Source of the DNA: Streptomyces sp. NBC_00620
GTDB taxonomy: Bacteria; Actinomycetota; Actinomycetes; Streptomycetales; Streptomycetaceae
Length of the DNA: 64,000 bases
NCBI RefSeq assembly: GCF_026341825.1
Contig: NZ_JAPENY010000003.1
Span: forward strand, 2,480,001-2,544,000
Direction: 5' to 3'
This document shows, piece after piece, positions 43,342 to 52,715 of the stretch (positions are counted from its first letter, which is position 1; every line of letters begins with the position of its first letter). A program made the position numbers and the translations under genes. A model generated the notes under the pieces. It made no database searches, had not been told where the DNA came from, and saw nothing but the letters and a program-made list of their open reading frames with translations.

Positions 43342-44523
43342 GTGACGTCGGATGCGCCTTTCAAAAACGTGGGTGACTACCAGGAGCTCGTCGACGAGAT
43401 CTCGGCACTCCTGGGCATGCCCGCGACCCTGGAGAACCGGGACTTCGAGCTGATCGCCTTCGCCGCGTACGACAGCGAGGGCGAGCTCGACCCCTCCGCC
43501 CTCGACCCCGTGCGCACCCGCTCGATCCTCACGCGCCGCTCCACCACGACGGTCCGCACCTGGTTCGAGGGCTTCGGCATCACCCGGGCCACCGCCCCGG
43601 TCCGTATTCCGCGCACCCCGGAGGCGGGGGTGTACCGGGGGCGGATCTGTCTCCCCGTACGCCATCGGGGCGTCGTCCGGGGTTACGTCTGGCTGCTCGA
43701 CGACGATCCCGGCCCCTCTGACGCACAGCTGTCCTCGGCCATGGAGGTCGCCGCCCGCATCGGGGCCCTGCTCGCCGACGAGGCCCAGGCCGGCGCCGAC
43801 CTCACCCGCGAGCTGCGCGCCGTCCTCACTGCCGAACGCGGCTGGCAGCGCGACATGGCGGTCGCCGAGCTGCGTACGGCCCTCGGACCACGCGGCGACG
43901 GCCTGCACACGGTGGTGTGCGTGGCCCCCTGGCCCTCGGCCGACCCGGACGACGCCCCTTCCGTCCGTACGGTGCCGGGGGCGACCGCGCTGTGCACGGT
44001 GCCGTGGGGTGCGACCGGGCAGAGCCTCGCCCTCCTCGTACGCCTCCGGTCACCGGAGGTGCTCACTCCGGCGCTGACGGCGGCCGCGCGGTTCGCGCGG
44101 GAGGCGGAGGGGAAGGCGGCGGCCGGTGTCGCCGGGGCCCGCACCGGGCTCGCCGAGCTGGGGGCCGCCTGGCAGGAGGCGTCCGCCGCCGCGCGTGCCG
44201 TGCTGGCCGAGCCCCGCCTCGGCCCGGTCGCCGAGTGGTCGTCGATCGGGCCCTTCCGGCTGCTGACGTCGCTTCCCCCGGACGCGGCCCACGATCCCGT
44301 CGTACGCACCCTGCTGTCCCCGGCCCACCGCGAACTCGCGCGCACCGCAGAGGTGTTCCTCGACTGCGCGGGCCAAGCCGGGCGCACAGCAGCGGAGTTG
44401 GGCATCCACCGGCAGACGCTCTACTACCGCCTGTCCCGCGTCGAACAGCTCACGGGCCTCGACCTGGACGACGGTGAGGACCGGCTGTTGCTGCACATGG
44501 CGCTCAAGGGGGCGCGGCTCTGA
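43342..44523 (+). CDS. PucR-family regulator of proline catabolism
   Basis: GTG at 43342 follows GGGAGAA; ATG 43303 is possible but has no ribosome site. The 393-residue protein has a GAF-like N-terminal domain (ALLGMPATLENRDFELIAFA), a central GGDEF-like/CdaR part and a C-terminal PucR helix-turn-helix (AAELGIHRQTLYYRLSRVEQ). It is divergent from proline dehydrogenase, so it is probably the proline-responsive activator of those genes. The stop codon lies 6 bp before the transposon insertion point, so the protein is intact. Confidence 0.92.
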   Translation: MTSDAPFKNVGDYQELVDEISALLGMPATLENRDFELIAFAAYDSEGELDPSALDPVRTRSILTRRSTTTVRTWFEGFGITRATAPVRIPRTPEAGVYRGRICLPVRHRGVVRGYVWLLDDDPGPSDAQLSSAMEVAARIGALLADEAQAGADLTRELRAVLTAERGWQRDMAVAELRTALGPRGDGLHTVVCVAPWPSADPDDAPSVRTVPGATALCTVPWGATGQSLALLVRLRSPEVLTPALTAAARFAREAEGKAAAGVAGARTGLAELGAAWQEASAAARAVLAEPRLGPVAEWSSIGPFRLLTSLPPDAAHDPVVRTLLSPAHRELARTAEVFLDCAGQAGRTAAELGIHRQTLYYRLSRVEQLTGLDLDDGEDRLLLHMALKGARL

Positions 44524-44524
44524 G

Positions 44525-44529
44525 GCTCC
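44525..44529. repeat. Target site duplication GCTCC, left copy
   Basis: The five bases immediately before the left terminal TGT are GCTCC, identical to 55031-55035 immediately after the right terminal ACA. Five-bp duplications are the rule for Tn7-like transposition. Confidence 0.95.
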
Positions 44530-44585
44530 TGTAGGAACCGCGACTTCGTTAGCAGCGAAGGCAGTTCGTTAGCAGTGGATTAGCA
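44530..44585 (+). repeat. Left transposon end with TnsB-site repeats
   Basis: The 25-bp terminal repeat begins TGTAGGAACCGCGACTTCG. TTCGTTAGCAG occurs at 44545-44555 and again at 44565-44575, exactly 20 bp apart, with a third partial TTAGCA at 44580-44585. Such spaced ~20-bp repeats are typical TnsB binding sites. Confidence 0.88.
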
Positions 44586-44599
44586 AATCCGCGATCCCG

Positions 44600-44623
44600 T
44601 TGACAACTACTACGTTCAGTAGT
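44600..44623 (+). promoter_or_regulatory. Promoter with palindromic operator before tnsA
   Basis: Consensus -35 TTGACA at 44600-44605 is followed directly by ACTACT-ACGTTC-AGTAGT (44606-44623), a perfect 6-6-6 inverted repeat in the spacer. A repressor binding here would block the tns operon. The -10 is not clear. Confidence 0.6.
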
Positions 44624-44690
44624 GGTCCTTGTCGGGGTTCTTCTGATCTTCTCCGAGTGCGCGTCGGCAGTCCTCCGTAGCGTCCCCAGC

Positions 44691-45443
44691 ATGGCAGTAC
44701 GGAGCGCGGGCGGCGCCCGGCGTACCCGCAAGGTACCCACGGTGTCGATCCGGTACGAGGACCTATCGGTGTATGAAGTGCCGTTGCGGCAGCTGCGGTT
44801 GGCCGACTTCTCGGGGTCGAAGCCGTGGCGGGATGTCCGGTCGGTACGTGGGATGGCCCACTACTCGGGGAAGTATGCGTCCGTGACGGCGGGCGGGCAC
44901 GTGGTCTATGAGAGCCGTCTGGAGCTGGCCCGGCTGCTGCTGGCGGACTTTGATCCTGAGGTGCAGGGGATCTTCGCTCAGCCGTGCCGGTTGGCAGCTC
45001 GGGTCGGTGACCGGGTGCGGCATCATGTGCCGGACTTTCTGCTGGTCATGCGCTCGGGGACCGTGCGGGTGGTCAACGTCAAACCGGCGGACCGTCTGTT
45101 GGATGCGAAGATCGCGGAAGCTCTGGCGTGGCCGGGTGAGCTGTTTCAGCAACACGGCTGGGGCTACGAGGTCTGGTCCGGAGCCGATCGTGTGTTGCTG
45201 GAGAACATTCGGTTCCTGGCCGGCTACCGGCGCCCCGGCGTGGTGCCCGAGGACTCAGTGGAGCAGGCGTGGCAGCAGGTCGTGGATGGCGAGGAACTGG
45301 CCCTGGCAGAACGCCGGTTGGCCGGGGATCGACCCGCTGAACAGGCAAGACCGGCTCTGATGGCGTTGTTGTGGTCTGGGCGGCTGGCGACGGATCTGTC
45401 CCGGCCGTTGTCCGGTGAATCGGTGTTGCGGAGGCGCGCGTGA
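44691..45443 (+). CDS. tnsA: TnsA-like transposon endonuclease
   Basis: From ATG 44691 the protein has 250 residues. The restriction-like catalytic set is present: Glu74 (VVYESRLELARLL), Asp115 (HHVPDFLLVM) and Lys131 (VRVVNVKPADR), spaced as in Tn7 TnsA. TnsA cuts the 5' ends of the element so that, with TnsB, it is excised and moves by cut-and-paste. The C-terminal part (ELALAERRLAGDRPAEQARP) resembles the winged-helix end of this family. A GTG at 44622 is in frame but lies within the operator palindrome. It overlaps tnsB by 4 bases. Confidence 0.9.
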   Translation: MAVRSAGGARRTRKVPTVSIRYEDLSVYEVPLRQLRLADFSGSKPWRDVRSVRGMAHYSGKYASVTAGGHVVYESRLELARLLLADFDPEVQGIFAQPCRLAARVGDRVRHHVPDFLLVMRSGTVRVVNVKPADRLLDAKIAEALAWPGELFQQHGWGYEVWSGADRVLLENIRFLAGYRRPGVVPEDSVEQAWQQVVDGEELALAERRLAGDRPAEQARPALMALLWSGRLATDLSRPLSGESVLRRRA

Positions 45444-47620
45444 CCAGGTGGACGACGCCTCTGCAACCAGGACTCCCGATCAGCTTCGACGGCGAGCAGT
45501 TCACCGTCGCCGAGATCGAAGGCCGCCGGATTCTTCTCCGGCCGGCGGCTGCGGTCGTCGGCGTGCCGAGGTGGCGTCAGCTCGATATCTCCGTGCTGCT
45601 GACACATCCCACCACCGAGATCCTGGTCCCGGCGCCGCAGGAAGAGCCAACAGCCGCAGCGATTCTGGGCGGTCTCGACGGCGGCAGCGATGACGAACTG
45701 ACGCGGAAGTTCCGTCATGTTCAAGAAGTCCGGACCGGTTACCAACTCGGCAGCGAGGAGCTGGCCCTTCCGGGCGAGCCACGGCCCGACTACGCGCCCG
45801 GCACGCCATGGATGCACCGGTACGCGGCCAAGGCGACGGAGCTCGGTGTCGCCGAAAGCACGATCCGGAACTGGGTACGGCAGGTCAAGCGCTCAGGCCC
45901 AGCTGGGCTGGTTCGTGAGCGCCCGGCGCCAAGTGTGCTGGACCGGGCCGACGATCGCTGGCTGGAGATGGCCCGGTCAGTACTGAAAGGGCACGAGAAG
46001 TCGTCCCGGCCGGTGCGGAATTTGATCCTGGCCGAGATCGAGGAGCGTCTGACCAAGGAGTACGGGAGGGAGACCGTTCCGGTCCCGGCCCGCACGACGG
46101 GTTACGAACTGCTGCGGGCGCTGACCAAGGGCACGAACGCCTTCGAGGGCAGCACGAAGGGGAAGCGGTCGATTGCGGATGCCCCGAAAGGGACCTACGG
46201 CAGGCTGCGGGCGACGCGGCCTGGTGAGTACGTGGTGCTGGACACCAACTGTCTGGACGTGTTCGCGATGGAGCCGGTGACCTGCCAGTGGGTGCGGTGC
46301 GAACTCACTGTCGCGATGGATCTCTACAGCCGGTGCATCACCGGGCTGCGGCTGACTCCGGTGTCCACAAAGTCGACAGACGTGGCGGGGGTGTTGTTCG
46401 AGACGGTCCGTCCACGCGAGGCGCCCGAAGATGGGGGCGAGCTGCTGCCGTATTGCGGGGTGCCGTCCGCCGTCGTGGTCGACGCGAACAAGCTGGTCGA
46501 CCGGGACGGGCAGCCGCTGCTGCCCACGGTCGCAGCTGAGACGATCATCTTCGACCATGGCAAGGTCTACCTGTCGAACCACATCCAGAGCGTCTGCGCA
46601 AAGTTGGACATCTCGCTGCAGCCAGCCCGGCCGAAGACGCCGACCGACAAGCCGGTCGAGCGCTGGTTCCGCTCCCTCAACCAGGGGCTGCTGGCCGCCC
46701 TGCCCGGCTACAAGGGCTCGGACGTCCACAGCCGCGGCGAGAAGGTCGAGGACGAGGCGTTCTTCTTCATCGACGAACTCGAAGCGATCATCCGCGAGTG
46801 GATCACTCGGATCTATCACCGGCGCCACCACCGCGGACTGTGTGTCCCGGAGGTCCCCGGGCTGAAGCTGAGTCCGCTGGACATGTTCGAGCACGGCGTC
46901 ACCCGAGCCGGCCCGCTCAGGATCCCGGCCCGCCCTCATCTGGCCCTGGAGTTCCTGGAGGAAGAACGCACGACCATCCAGCGCTACGGGGTCGAGGTCG
47001 AGGGGCTGCGCTACAACGGGGACGCACTGAACGACTACCGCAACGAGCCGAGTCCCTATCGCGGAGTGGATGCGGGCAAGTGGCCCGTCGCGGTGGACCG
47101 CGGCGATATCACCAAGGTGTACTTCCAGGACCCGAAGCTGCGGACCTGGCACACGCTCGACTGGGAGCACGCACCCGCGCTCAAGGGCCCGGTCAGCCGG
47201 GAGGCACTGGTCTACGCTCGCAAGCTCGCCAAGAAAACTCACCGATTCCCGGACACCAAGCGCGCGCTGGTCGAACTCCTGGAGCGGTGGGGCGCCGGGC
47301 TTGCCACGGACCGCTCCGAGCGGCGGATGGCGGTCCGGCTGTCCCAGGACCGGCTGCGGCTGGTCGGCGAGCCGCAGGATGTCAAGGACGAGGTCGCCTC
47401 GCTGCCGTCGGTCCGGCGTATCGCCTCCATGAGTACGCCAGAATCCGGCCCGGCAGAGGAGCCTGGTGGGCCCGAACTGCGCGTCGTCGAGGTGGAGGAC
47501 GAGGACCTGGGCGGGGACGACGACGATGACGATGAGTGCGAGGCAGTCTTCCCCGGTGACGAAGTAGTCGTTCCGGTCGAGGAGGACGACTACTACGCCG
47601 ATACCTGGGAGAGCCGTTGA
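45440..47620 (+). CDS. tnsB: TnsB-like DDE transposase
   Basis: The 726-residue protein has N-terminal helix-turn-helix segments (ATELGVAESTIRNWVRQVKR), a retroviral integrase-type core with Asp268 (VVLDTNCLDVF), Asp372 (IIFDHGKVYLS) and Glu407 (KPVERWFRSLNQ), giving DD35E, and a Mu-type C-terminal beta-barrel. The last ~45 residues are extremely acidic (DLGGDDDDDDECEAVF) and end in YYADTWESR, a likely contact for TnsC. It binds the terminal repeats and joins the 3' ends to the target. GTG at 45440 overlaps the tnsA stop (GTGA). Confidence 0.93.
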   Translation: MTRWTTPLQPGLPISFDGEQFTVAEIEGRRILLRPAAAVVGVPRWRQLDISVLLTHPTTEILVPAPQEEPTAAAILGGLDGGSDDELTRKFRHVQEVRTGYQLGSEELALPGEPRPDYAPGTPWMHRYAAKATELGVAESTIRNWVRQVKRSGPAGLVRERPAPSVLDRADDRWLEMARSVLKGHEKSSRPVRNLILAEIEERLTKEYGRETVPVPARTTGYELLRALTKGTNAFEGSTKGKRSIADAPKGTYGRLRATRPGEYVVLDTNCLDVFAMEPVTCQWVRCELTVAMDLYSRCITGLRLTPVSTKSTDVAGVLFETVRPREAPEDGGELLPYCGVPSAVVVDANKLVDRDGQPLLPTVAAETIIFDHGKVYLSNHIQSVCAKLDISLQPARPKTPTDKPVERWFRSLNQGLLAALPGYKGSDVHSRGEKVEDEAFFFIDELEAIIREWITRIYHRRHHRGLCVPEVPGLKLSPLDMFEHGVTRAGPLRIPARPHLALEFLEEERTTIQRYGVEVEGLRYNGDALNDYRNEPSPYRGVDAGKWPVAVDRGDITKVYFQDPKLRTWHTLDWEHAPALKGPVSREALVYARKLAKKTHRFPDTKRALVELLERWGAGLATDRSERRMAVRLSQDRLRLVGEPQDVKDEVASLPSVRRIASMSTPESGPAEEPGGPELRVVEVEDEDLGGDDDDDDECEAVFPGDEVVVPVEEDDYYADTWESR

Positions 47621-48750
47621 GCTCGGCGGAAGACATCGAGCCGTTCGAGGGTGGTGACCGCCAGTACTCGCCCACCCGTCTCCCGGGATGGCTGCAGGAG
47701 GTCCACCGACTCGACCGTGTCCAGCCCGAGCAGTTCACCCGTCGCCAGCTTGCCGCTCTGTCGCCGCAACGGCTGCTGATCTACAACGACGGCCGCGAGG
47801 TCTGGCACGCAAATATCGGCCCCATCCATACCCCGCAGCTGGTCGCTCTGCACGAGGACCTGGAGGAGATCGTCGAGTCCAACCGGCACGACGGGGACAA
47901 AACAAAACCGGCCGCGCTGGTGGACGCCTACCCGGGGCTCGGGAAGAGTACGGCGGTGCGGGCCTACGGCCGCGGCCTCTACCGCAAGCAGATCGCCCTG
48001 CGCGGGGAGACCGCTCCCAGCGGGGACCGCCGGGTCCCGGTCATCTACATCGCGCTGAGCGGCAACACTCAGATCCGCGGGCTGAACGCCTCGATCTGCC
48101 GCTTCTACGGCCTGCCGGTCACCGGGGACGCCGACACTCTGGCCGAGCGGGCGGTTGACGCGGTGCTGAGCATGAAGACGACCGCGATCATCGTCGATGA
48201 TGTGCACTTCCTGGCAGGTTCGAAGAGCAACTCGGCACGGATGGCCAACCAGCTCAAGTACCTCTCGAACGTCTTCCCCGTCACATTGGTCTACGTGGGT
48301 GTCGGGGTCCAGCAGCGCGGCATTCTCCGCGAAGGGTTCTCCCAACAGGAAAGTTTGCTCGCCCAGTTCGGCCGCCGCACGACCCCTCTGACTCTGCGGT
48401 CCTTCGAGGTCGAGACCGAAGAGGGCCGCCTGGAGTGGAGGACGCTGCTGAAGACCATCGAACGGCAACTGGTTCTGGCGGAGAGGTTCCCCGGGATGCT
48501 GGCCGAGGATCTTTCGGACTACCTCTACGCACGCTCCACCGGGCATTTCGCTTCACTGATGTCGTTGATCAACCGTGGCTGCCTGCGGGCCATCCGTCGT
48601 GGCCACGAACGCCTCGACGAAGACCTGATGAACCAGGTCAAGAATGATGCCGCAGCCGAGGAAGCCCGGCTGGAACTCGAAGCCGCGATCAAGGCCGGGC
48701 TCCTCACCACCCGGCCGGCCTCACATCCTCCACAGAGGAGATCGGCGTGA
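47617..48750 (+). CDS. tnsC: TnsC-like AAA+ ATPase
   Basis: TTG at 47617 overlaps the tnsB stop and follows GGGAG. The 377-residue ATPase has Walker A (YPGLGKSTAV, Lys110), Walker B (AIIVDDVHFLAG, Asp194-195), a sensor region (VTLVYVGVGVQQR) and an Arg-finger candidate in LAQFGRRTTPL. It belongs to the TniB/TnsC group. TnsC polymerises on DNA at the site marked by the TniQ/TnsD protein and activates the transposase. Confidence 0.92.
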   Translation: MSSAEDIEPFEGGDRQYSPTRLPGWLQEVHRLDRVQPEQFTRRQLAALSPQRLLIYNDGREVWHANIGPIHTPQLVALHEDLEEIVESNRHDGDKTKPAALVDAYPGLGKSTAVRAYGRGLYRKQIALRGETAPSGDRRVPVIYIALSGNTQIRGLNASICRFYGLPVTGDADTLAERAVDAVLSMKTTAIIVDDVHFLAGSKSNSARMANQLKYLSNVFPVTLVYVGVGVQQRGILREGFSQQESLLAQFGRRTTPLTLRSFEVETEEGRLEWRTLLKTIERQLVLAERFPGMLAEDLSDYLYARSTGHFASLMSLINRGCLRAIRRGHERLDEDLMNQVKNDAAAEEARLELEAAIKAGLLTTRPASHPPQRRSA

Positions 48751-51341
48751 CAGTCTGGACCGATGACCGCATCCCCATCGCGGTGGCACCGCTGCCTGGT
48801 GAGGCCCTGGAGAGCTGGATCGGCGCCTATGCACGCCGCCTCCGGATAACCAACAATGAATTCCTCAGCTTCGCCGGACTTCCGGCAAGCCGCACCCGAC
48901 CCATGGCCCTGCGGCTCCTGCCCTCCGAAGCAGCCGCCCTGGGGCGGTCCACCGGCGTCCCGCTGCCGACGCTGATCTCCATGACGCTCGAACCCTACGA
49001 CGGGTTCGCCGTCTCCTTCATGCCTGGACAACGTCGGCTGGGCCGTCCTGTCGCCTGGAGATTCAGCGGCAGCCGCAATCGGTTCTGCCCCGCCTGCCTT
49101 GCCGAGCAGGACGGCCGCGGCCCCGTGTTCTGGCGGCTGCCCTGGGCCTTCGCCTGCATGCAACACCAATGCCTGCTCCTGGACTTCTGCCCGGCCTGCC
49201 ACCGCTTTCCCAACCACTGGAAGGCCCGCCGGCTCGGACCGAGCGGCCCGAGCTCGTGCACGCTCAACTCCGCGCGGGGCATCACCGGAACCAAGCAGCC
49301 GTGTGGCTATCGCCTCATCGAGGCTTCCGCACTCCAACTCCCCGGCGACGGCCCCGTCCTGGCCGCCCAGCGGCATATCTCCGACCTGCTCGGCAGCGAC
49401 CGGGCAGGCCGCCCGGCGGCCCTGGCCGAGTTCAAGCGGCTCTACGCGCTGGCCTGGCGTATCCTCCGAGGCCTGCACACCGTCCTCGGCCGCGCACCAG
49501 AAGCCGTACACGCCACACTCGCTGAGTGCGGCGGCCTCCTGCCCGAGGTCCAGGCCCGTGAGGTCGGACACGATGCGCACAACGTCGCGGTCGGCACCAC
49601 CCTCGCCCGGATTGCTCTGCACCCGGGCCACACCGAGCACGAGCCGCTCTTCGACTGGATCCTCCAAGCCGATCGTTCGCTCCTGCAGAAACAGAAGTTC
49701 AGCATCGGAATGATGGCCGCACGCTGGGAGTGGAGCGGTCCGGAACTGGTCCAGCGCGCCCTGGGACGACTGGATCCAGAGGCCACGCTGCACGCCCGGC
49801 TCCGTTACGCCAGCGCCACCCCACAACCGCGCTGGCCCACGCTGAACGCCGAGGCTATTCACCGTCGGGCCGCGATGATTCCCGCGATGCTCTGGCCCAG
49901 CTGGACCATGCGGCTCCTTCCCCTGGCCCGAGGCGGGAACAGGTACCGGACCACCGCCTTCCGCCGCGGTTGCAGCAGCTTCCTTCTGCTGCCAGGCGGT
50001 CCGCCCACACTGAACTTCGAACGGGCCGGGCCTCTGCTCGGCAACCACTACATCGATCGCGACCGGGACAGTATCGAGCGGCGCACCTACGGAGGCCAGG
50101 ACCTGGCGCCACTCGCATCCACTCTCGCCCAACTCGCCTGCGCCCTTGATGAGCACGGCTCGCCAATCGACTACAACAGGCGGCGCGAGCTGTTCACCAA
50201 CACCTCGGTCACACTCGACCTCGACGCCTACAGAAAGTTCTGCACCCAGCAAGGCTCATGGACCGGAACCGAGCACCGCATCCACATCCTGCGCTGGTAT
50301 CTACTGATGCTGTTGACCGGCGAATTCCATCCGACCCCCAGCGGCGCAGGATCCCATTTCACACCGAACTGCACCGAATTCCGCTTCCGCGTGCCAGTCG
50401 CCCTCCGAGGGTTTCTGCACGAGCAAGCTCGGTCCAACCTCACACACCACCGCATCGACGAACCTGTGACATGGGAACCGCCTGCTGAATGGGTAACCGA
50501 GGCCTCCTGGCCCGGCGCCGACCCTCACCTCGTCGATCCAGAAGCTGTCCGCGACGCTCTCAAGGAATCCAAGAGCGCAGATGGCGCCGCCATGCACCTT
50601 CCCATGGACGCCGAACACCTGCGGCTCTACTGCGAGATCACCAATACGCCGGCGGCCCCGGGGCCCGTGATCGGGCTGCACAACCCCCAGAGCGCCGACC
50701 GCCGCGATGTCCTTGCCCCCTCGCAGCTGCGGAACCTTTACGTAACCCAAAAGAAGAGCCTCGAACGCATTGCCACTCTCGCGGGCTGCGGGCCCCGGAC
50801 AGTGCACCAACTCCTCATCCAGAACGGAATCCGGCCCCGCGGCCGCCGCACACACCCTCCCTGCCCCGACATCACCCGCGACTGGCTGCACAACGAGTAC
50901 ATCGTCAACCGCAACAACCTCACCGCACTGGCCCGCCAGCGCGGCATTACCATCGACCACATCATCTTCCTCGCGCGGAGCTGGGACATCCCGATCCGCC
51001 CCGGCGGCGCCCACCACAACGACATCGCCGACCTCGAACTCCCCCACCCCCCATCACCCACCATGCAGAAAATCACCATGAGCCGATATGCCCTCGACCG
51101 GCTGCGGCTCATGATGAACATCCCCGGTCACGTCAGCCTCGCCGCCGCAGCCCGCGCCTTCTACGACGGACGCGACGGCGCCCTCAGACAACGAGTCAAC
51201 GAAGTCGAAAACGCCGTCGGGTTCCTCATCATCGATCGTTCCACCAAGCCCCTCGCACCCACGGAACGCGGACGCGAGTTCCTCGGCGAAGCCGCCGAGA
51301 TCCTCCGCATCGCCGACACGGCCCGGCTTCACCAAGAGTGA
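48747..51341 (+). CDS. tniQ: TniQ/TnsD-like target selector with long HTH-rich C-terminus
   Basis: The 864-residue protein starts with a TniQ domain (VAPLPGEALESWIGAYARRL) and a zinc-binding set (Cys114, Cys117, Cys148, Cys151 with CPACLAEQ and CPACHRFP). The C-terminal third has three DNA-binding-like segments: SLERIATLAGCGPRTVHQLL, NLTALARQRGITIDHIIFLA, and a LysR-type domain (SLAAAARAFYDGRDGALRQ, then LIIDRSTKPLAPTERGREFL). Long TniQ proteins of the TnsD type bind one fixed chromosomal site. GTG 48747 overlaps the tnsC stop. The terminal LysR-like module is unusual. Confidence 0.9.
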   Translation: MTVWTDDRIPIAVAPLPGEALESWIGAYARRLRITNNEFLSFAGLPASRTRPMALRLLPSEAAALGRSTGVPLPTLISMTLEPYDGFAVSFMPGQRRLGRPVAWRFSGSRNRFCPACLAEQDGRGPVFWRLPWAFACMQHQCLLLDFCPACHRFPNHWKARRLGPSGPSSCTLNSARGITGTKQPCGYRLIEASALQLPGDGPVLAAQRHISDLLGSDRAGRPAALAEFKRLYALAWRILRGLHTVLGRAPEAVHATLAECGGLLPEVQAREVGHDAHNVAVGTTLARIALHPGHTEHEPLFDWILQADRSLLQKQKFSIGMMAARWEWSGPELVQRALGRLDPEATLHARLRYASATPQPRWPTLNAEAIHRRAAMIPAMLWPSWTMRLLPLARGGNRYRTTAFRRGCSSFLLLPGGPPTLNFERAGPLLGNHYIDRDRDSIERRTYGGQDLAPLASTLAQLACALDEHGSPIDYNRRRELFTNTSVTLDLDAYRKFCTQQGSWTGTEHRIHILRWYLLMLLTGEFHPTPSGAGSHFTPNCTEFRFRVPVALRGFLHEQARSNLTHHRIDEPVTWEPPAEWVTEASWPGADPHLVDPEAVRDALKESKSADGAAMHLPMDAEHLRLYCEITNTPAAPGPVIGLHNPQSADRRDVLAPSQLRNLYVTQKKSLERIATLAGCGPRTVHQLLIQNGIRPRGRRTHPPCPDITRDWLHNEYIVNRNNLTALARQRGITIDHIIFLARSWDIPIRPGGAHHNDIADLELPHPPSPTMQKITMSRYALDRLRLMMNIPGHVSLAAAARAFYDGRDGALRQRVNEVENAVGFLIIDRSTKPLAPTERGREFLGEAAEILRIADTARLHQE

Positions 51342-51416
51342 CCGACCGCAGCGGCTCGCCTTCTGAACCGGACATCAAGCGACTACGCCGAAACCCTGGG
51401 CGAGGAATCTCCGCAT

Positions 51417-52715
51417 TCAGAACTCGACCTTGAGTGAGAGCGAGACCATCCTCGTTCTTTCGAACTGCACCTTGAAGGTGTTACTCATGCTCATCTCGGC
51501 CTTGGCCTGCTGGCGCCCGAGCGTAGCCTCAAGACCGGCGGCTGTCTTGCAGAACAGATCAAAATCACGGTTCAGCTCGCTGAGGAGATTGACCACGAGC
51601 GAAAGGCTCGTGCTCACGTTGTGCGCTCCATCTCGCTGCTCGATGAAGATCCGCAGATCTTCGACGTCGCTCGGATCGTATCCTTCCAGGACGCTCAGGG
51701 CTCCCGCGATTGAAGGCGCGTGGCCGGGCCAGTTCCCCTCTGCCTCGATGGTCACCTTCAGATCGTGCCGTAGCTGGGCAGCGAGGTGAAGCAAACTCTG
51801 CTCCTCGATTGACAGGCTCGCCTTCGGTAGCTTCTTATGCGCCTCCCCCGCCCGTTCGGCCCGCGCCTGAGCGGTGTACTCATTGCCGACGCTGAAGCTT
51901 CCGGAATCCGCTCGGGACTCTATGACGTACAGCGACTTGGCGCCGAGCTCCTTACATACCTTGAGTGCAAGCCGACATTTCCGCAGTGCCGTCCCCTGAA
52001 TCGCATTGTCCACCGCCGCATATCGGTAGCCGGAATCACGATCGCGCACATACGCCTGATCGGGATACAGGACGGTCTCCCGTAGTTCAGGGAAATGCTT
52101 CCATCGACCGAACAGCGGTACCGGGACGATCGTGATTCGATGGTCGCGGAGCCTCTCCGGATCGTCGTCAGAGATGCGTACCAAGTCCTCTCGGGAGACG
52201 GTCATCAGCCGATCGGCCAGTTCCTCCGGAATGTACATTCTCGCCAAGACCGCCTTTTCTTCTGTTCGTGTCCTTCTCGTCTTGGCCGCCGCGAACCAGA
52301 TTCCCTTCTTTTCCTTCAGCGCCTGGGCCCATGATTGGGCACCCCATTCCAGAACGGAGCGGAACTTCTCGCGGTCCACAGTGATCCGGCCGTCCCGCAG
52401 TACTTCGGCTATCAGTTCGGTGACGTCGGCCTCCCAATCCGCGCCGGAGCCGAGGCCCTTGACGATCGCGACGGCACCCTGTGGCCCACCGCTGTCATGA
52501 GCGAGCCCGACCGTCGTCTGGATCAACAGCGAGTCCCGATGACGGATTGCCAGCCCCGGCTCGCCGCGTCGGTGCCTTCCTTCCCTGCTCAGCCCGCCGA
52601 TCAGATGGATCGCCCGTCGTTTCTCCTCGGGCCTACGGCCCTTCCCGTCGAGCCAGACGAAGGGCGGCTCGCCGCTCTCGTATTCGGCGTAGACCAGCCG
52701 CAGTTGGACGCTCAC
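51417..52715 (-). CDS. Cargo protein of 432 aa, unknown
   Basis: GTG at 52715 overlaps the stop of the GTPase gene (GTGA), so the two are translated together. The soluble 432-residue product begins VQLRLVYAEYESGEPPFVWL and has no signal peptide or membrane helix. The C-terminal ~130 residues are helical (LSIEEQSLLHLAAQLRHDLK, NVSTSLSLVVNLLSELNRDF) and the very end is beta-like (NTFKVQFERTRMVSLSLKVE). I do not recognise a family. Coupling to a membrane GTPase suggests that it is its effector or regulator. Confidence 0.8.
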   Translation of the reverse strand: MSVQLRLVYAEYESGEPPFVWLDGKGRRPEEKRRAIHLIGGLSREGRHRRGEPGLAIRHRDSLLIQTTVGLAHDSGGPQGAVAIVKGLGSGADWEADVTELIAEVLRDGRITVDREKFRSVLEWGAQSWAQALKEKKGIWFAAAKTRRTRTEEKAVLARMYIPEELADRLMTVSREDLVRISDDDPERLRDHRITIVPVPLFGRWKHFPELRETVLYPDQAYVRDRDSGYRYAAVDNAIQGTALRKCRLALKVCKELGAKSLYVIESRADSGSFSVGNEYTAQARAERAGEAHKKLPKASLSIEEQSLLHLAAQLRHDLKVTIEAEGNWPGHAPSIAGALSVLEGYDPSDVEDLRIFIEQRDGAHNVSTSLSLVVNLLSELNRDFDLFCKTAAGLEATLGRQQAKAEMSMSNTFKVQFERTRMVSLSLKVEF

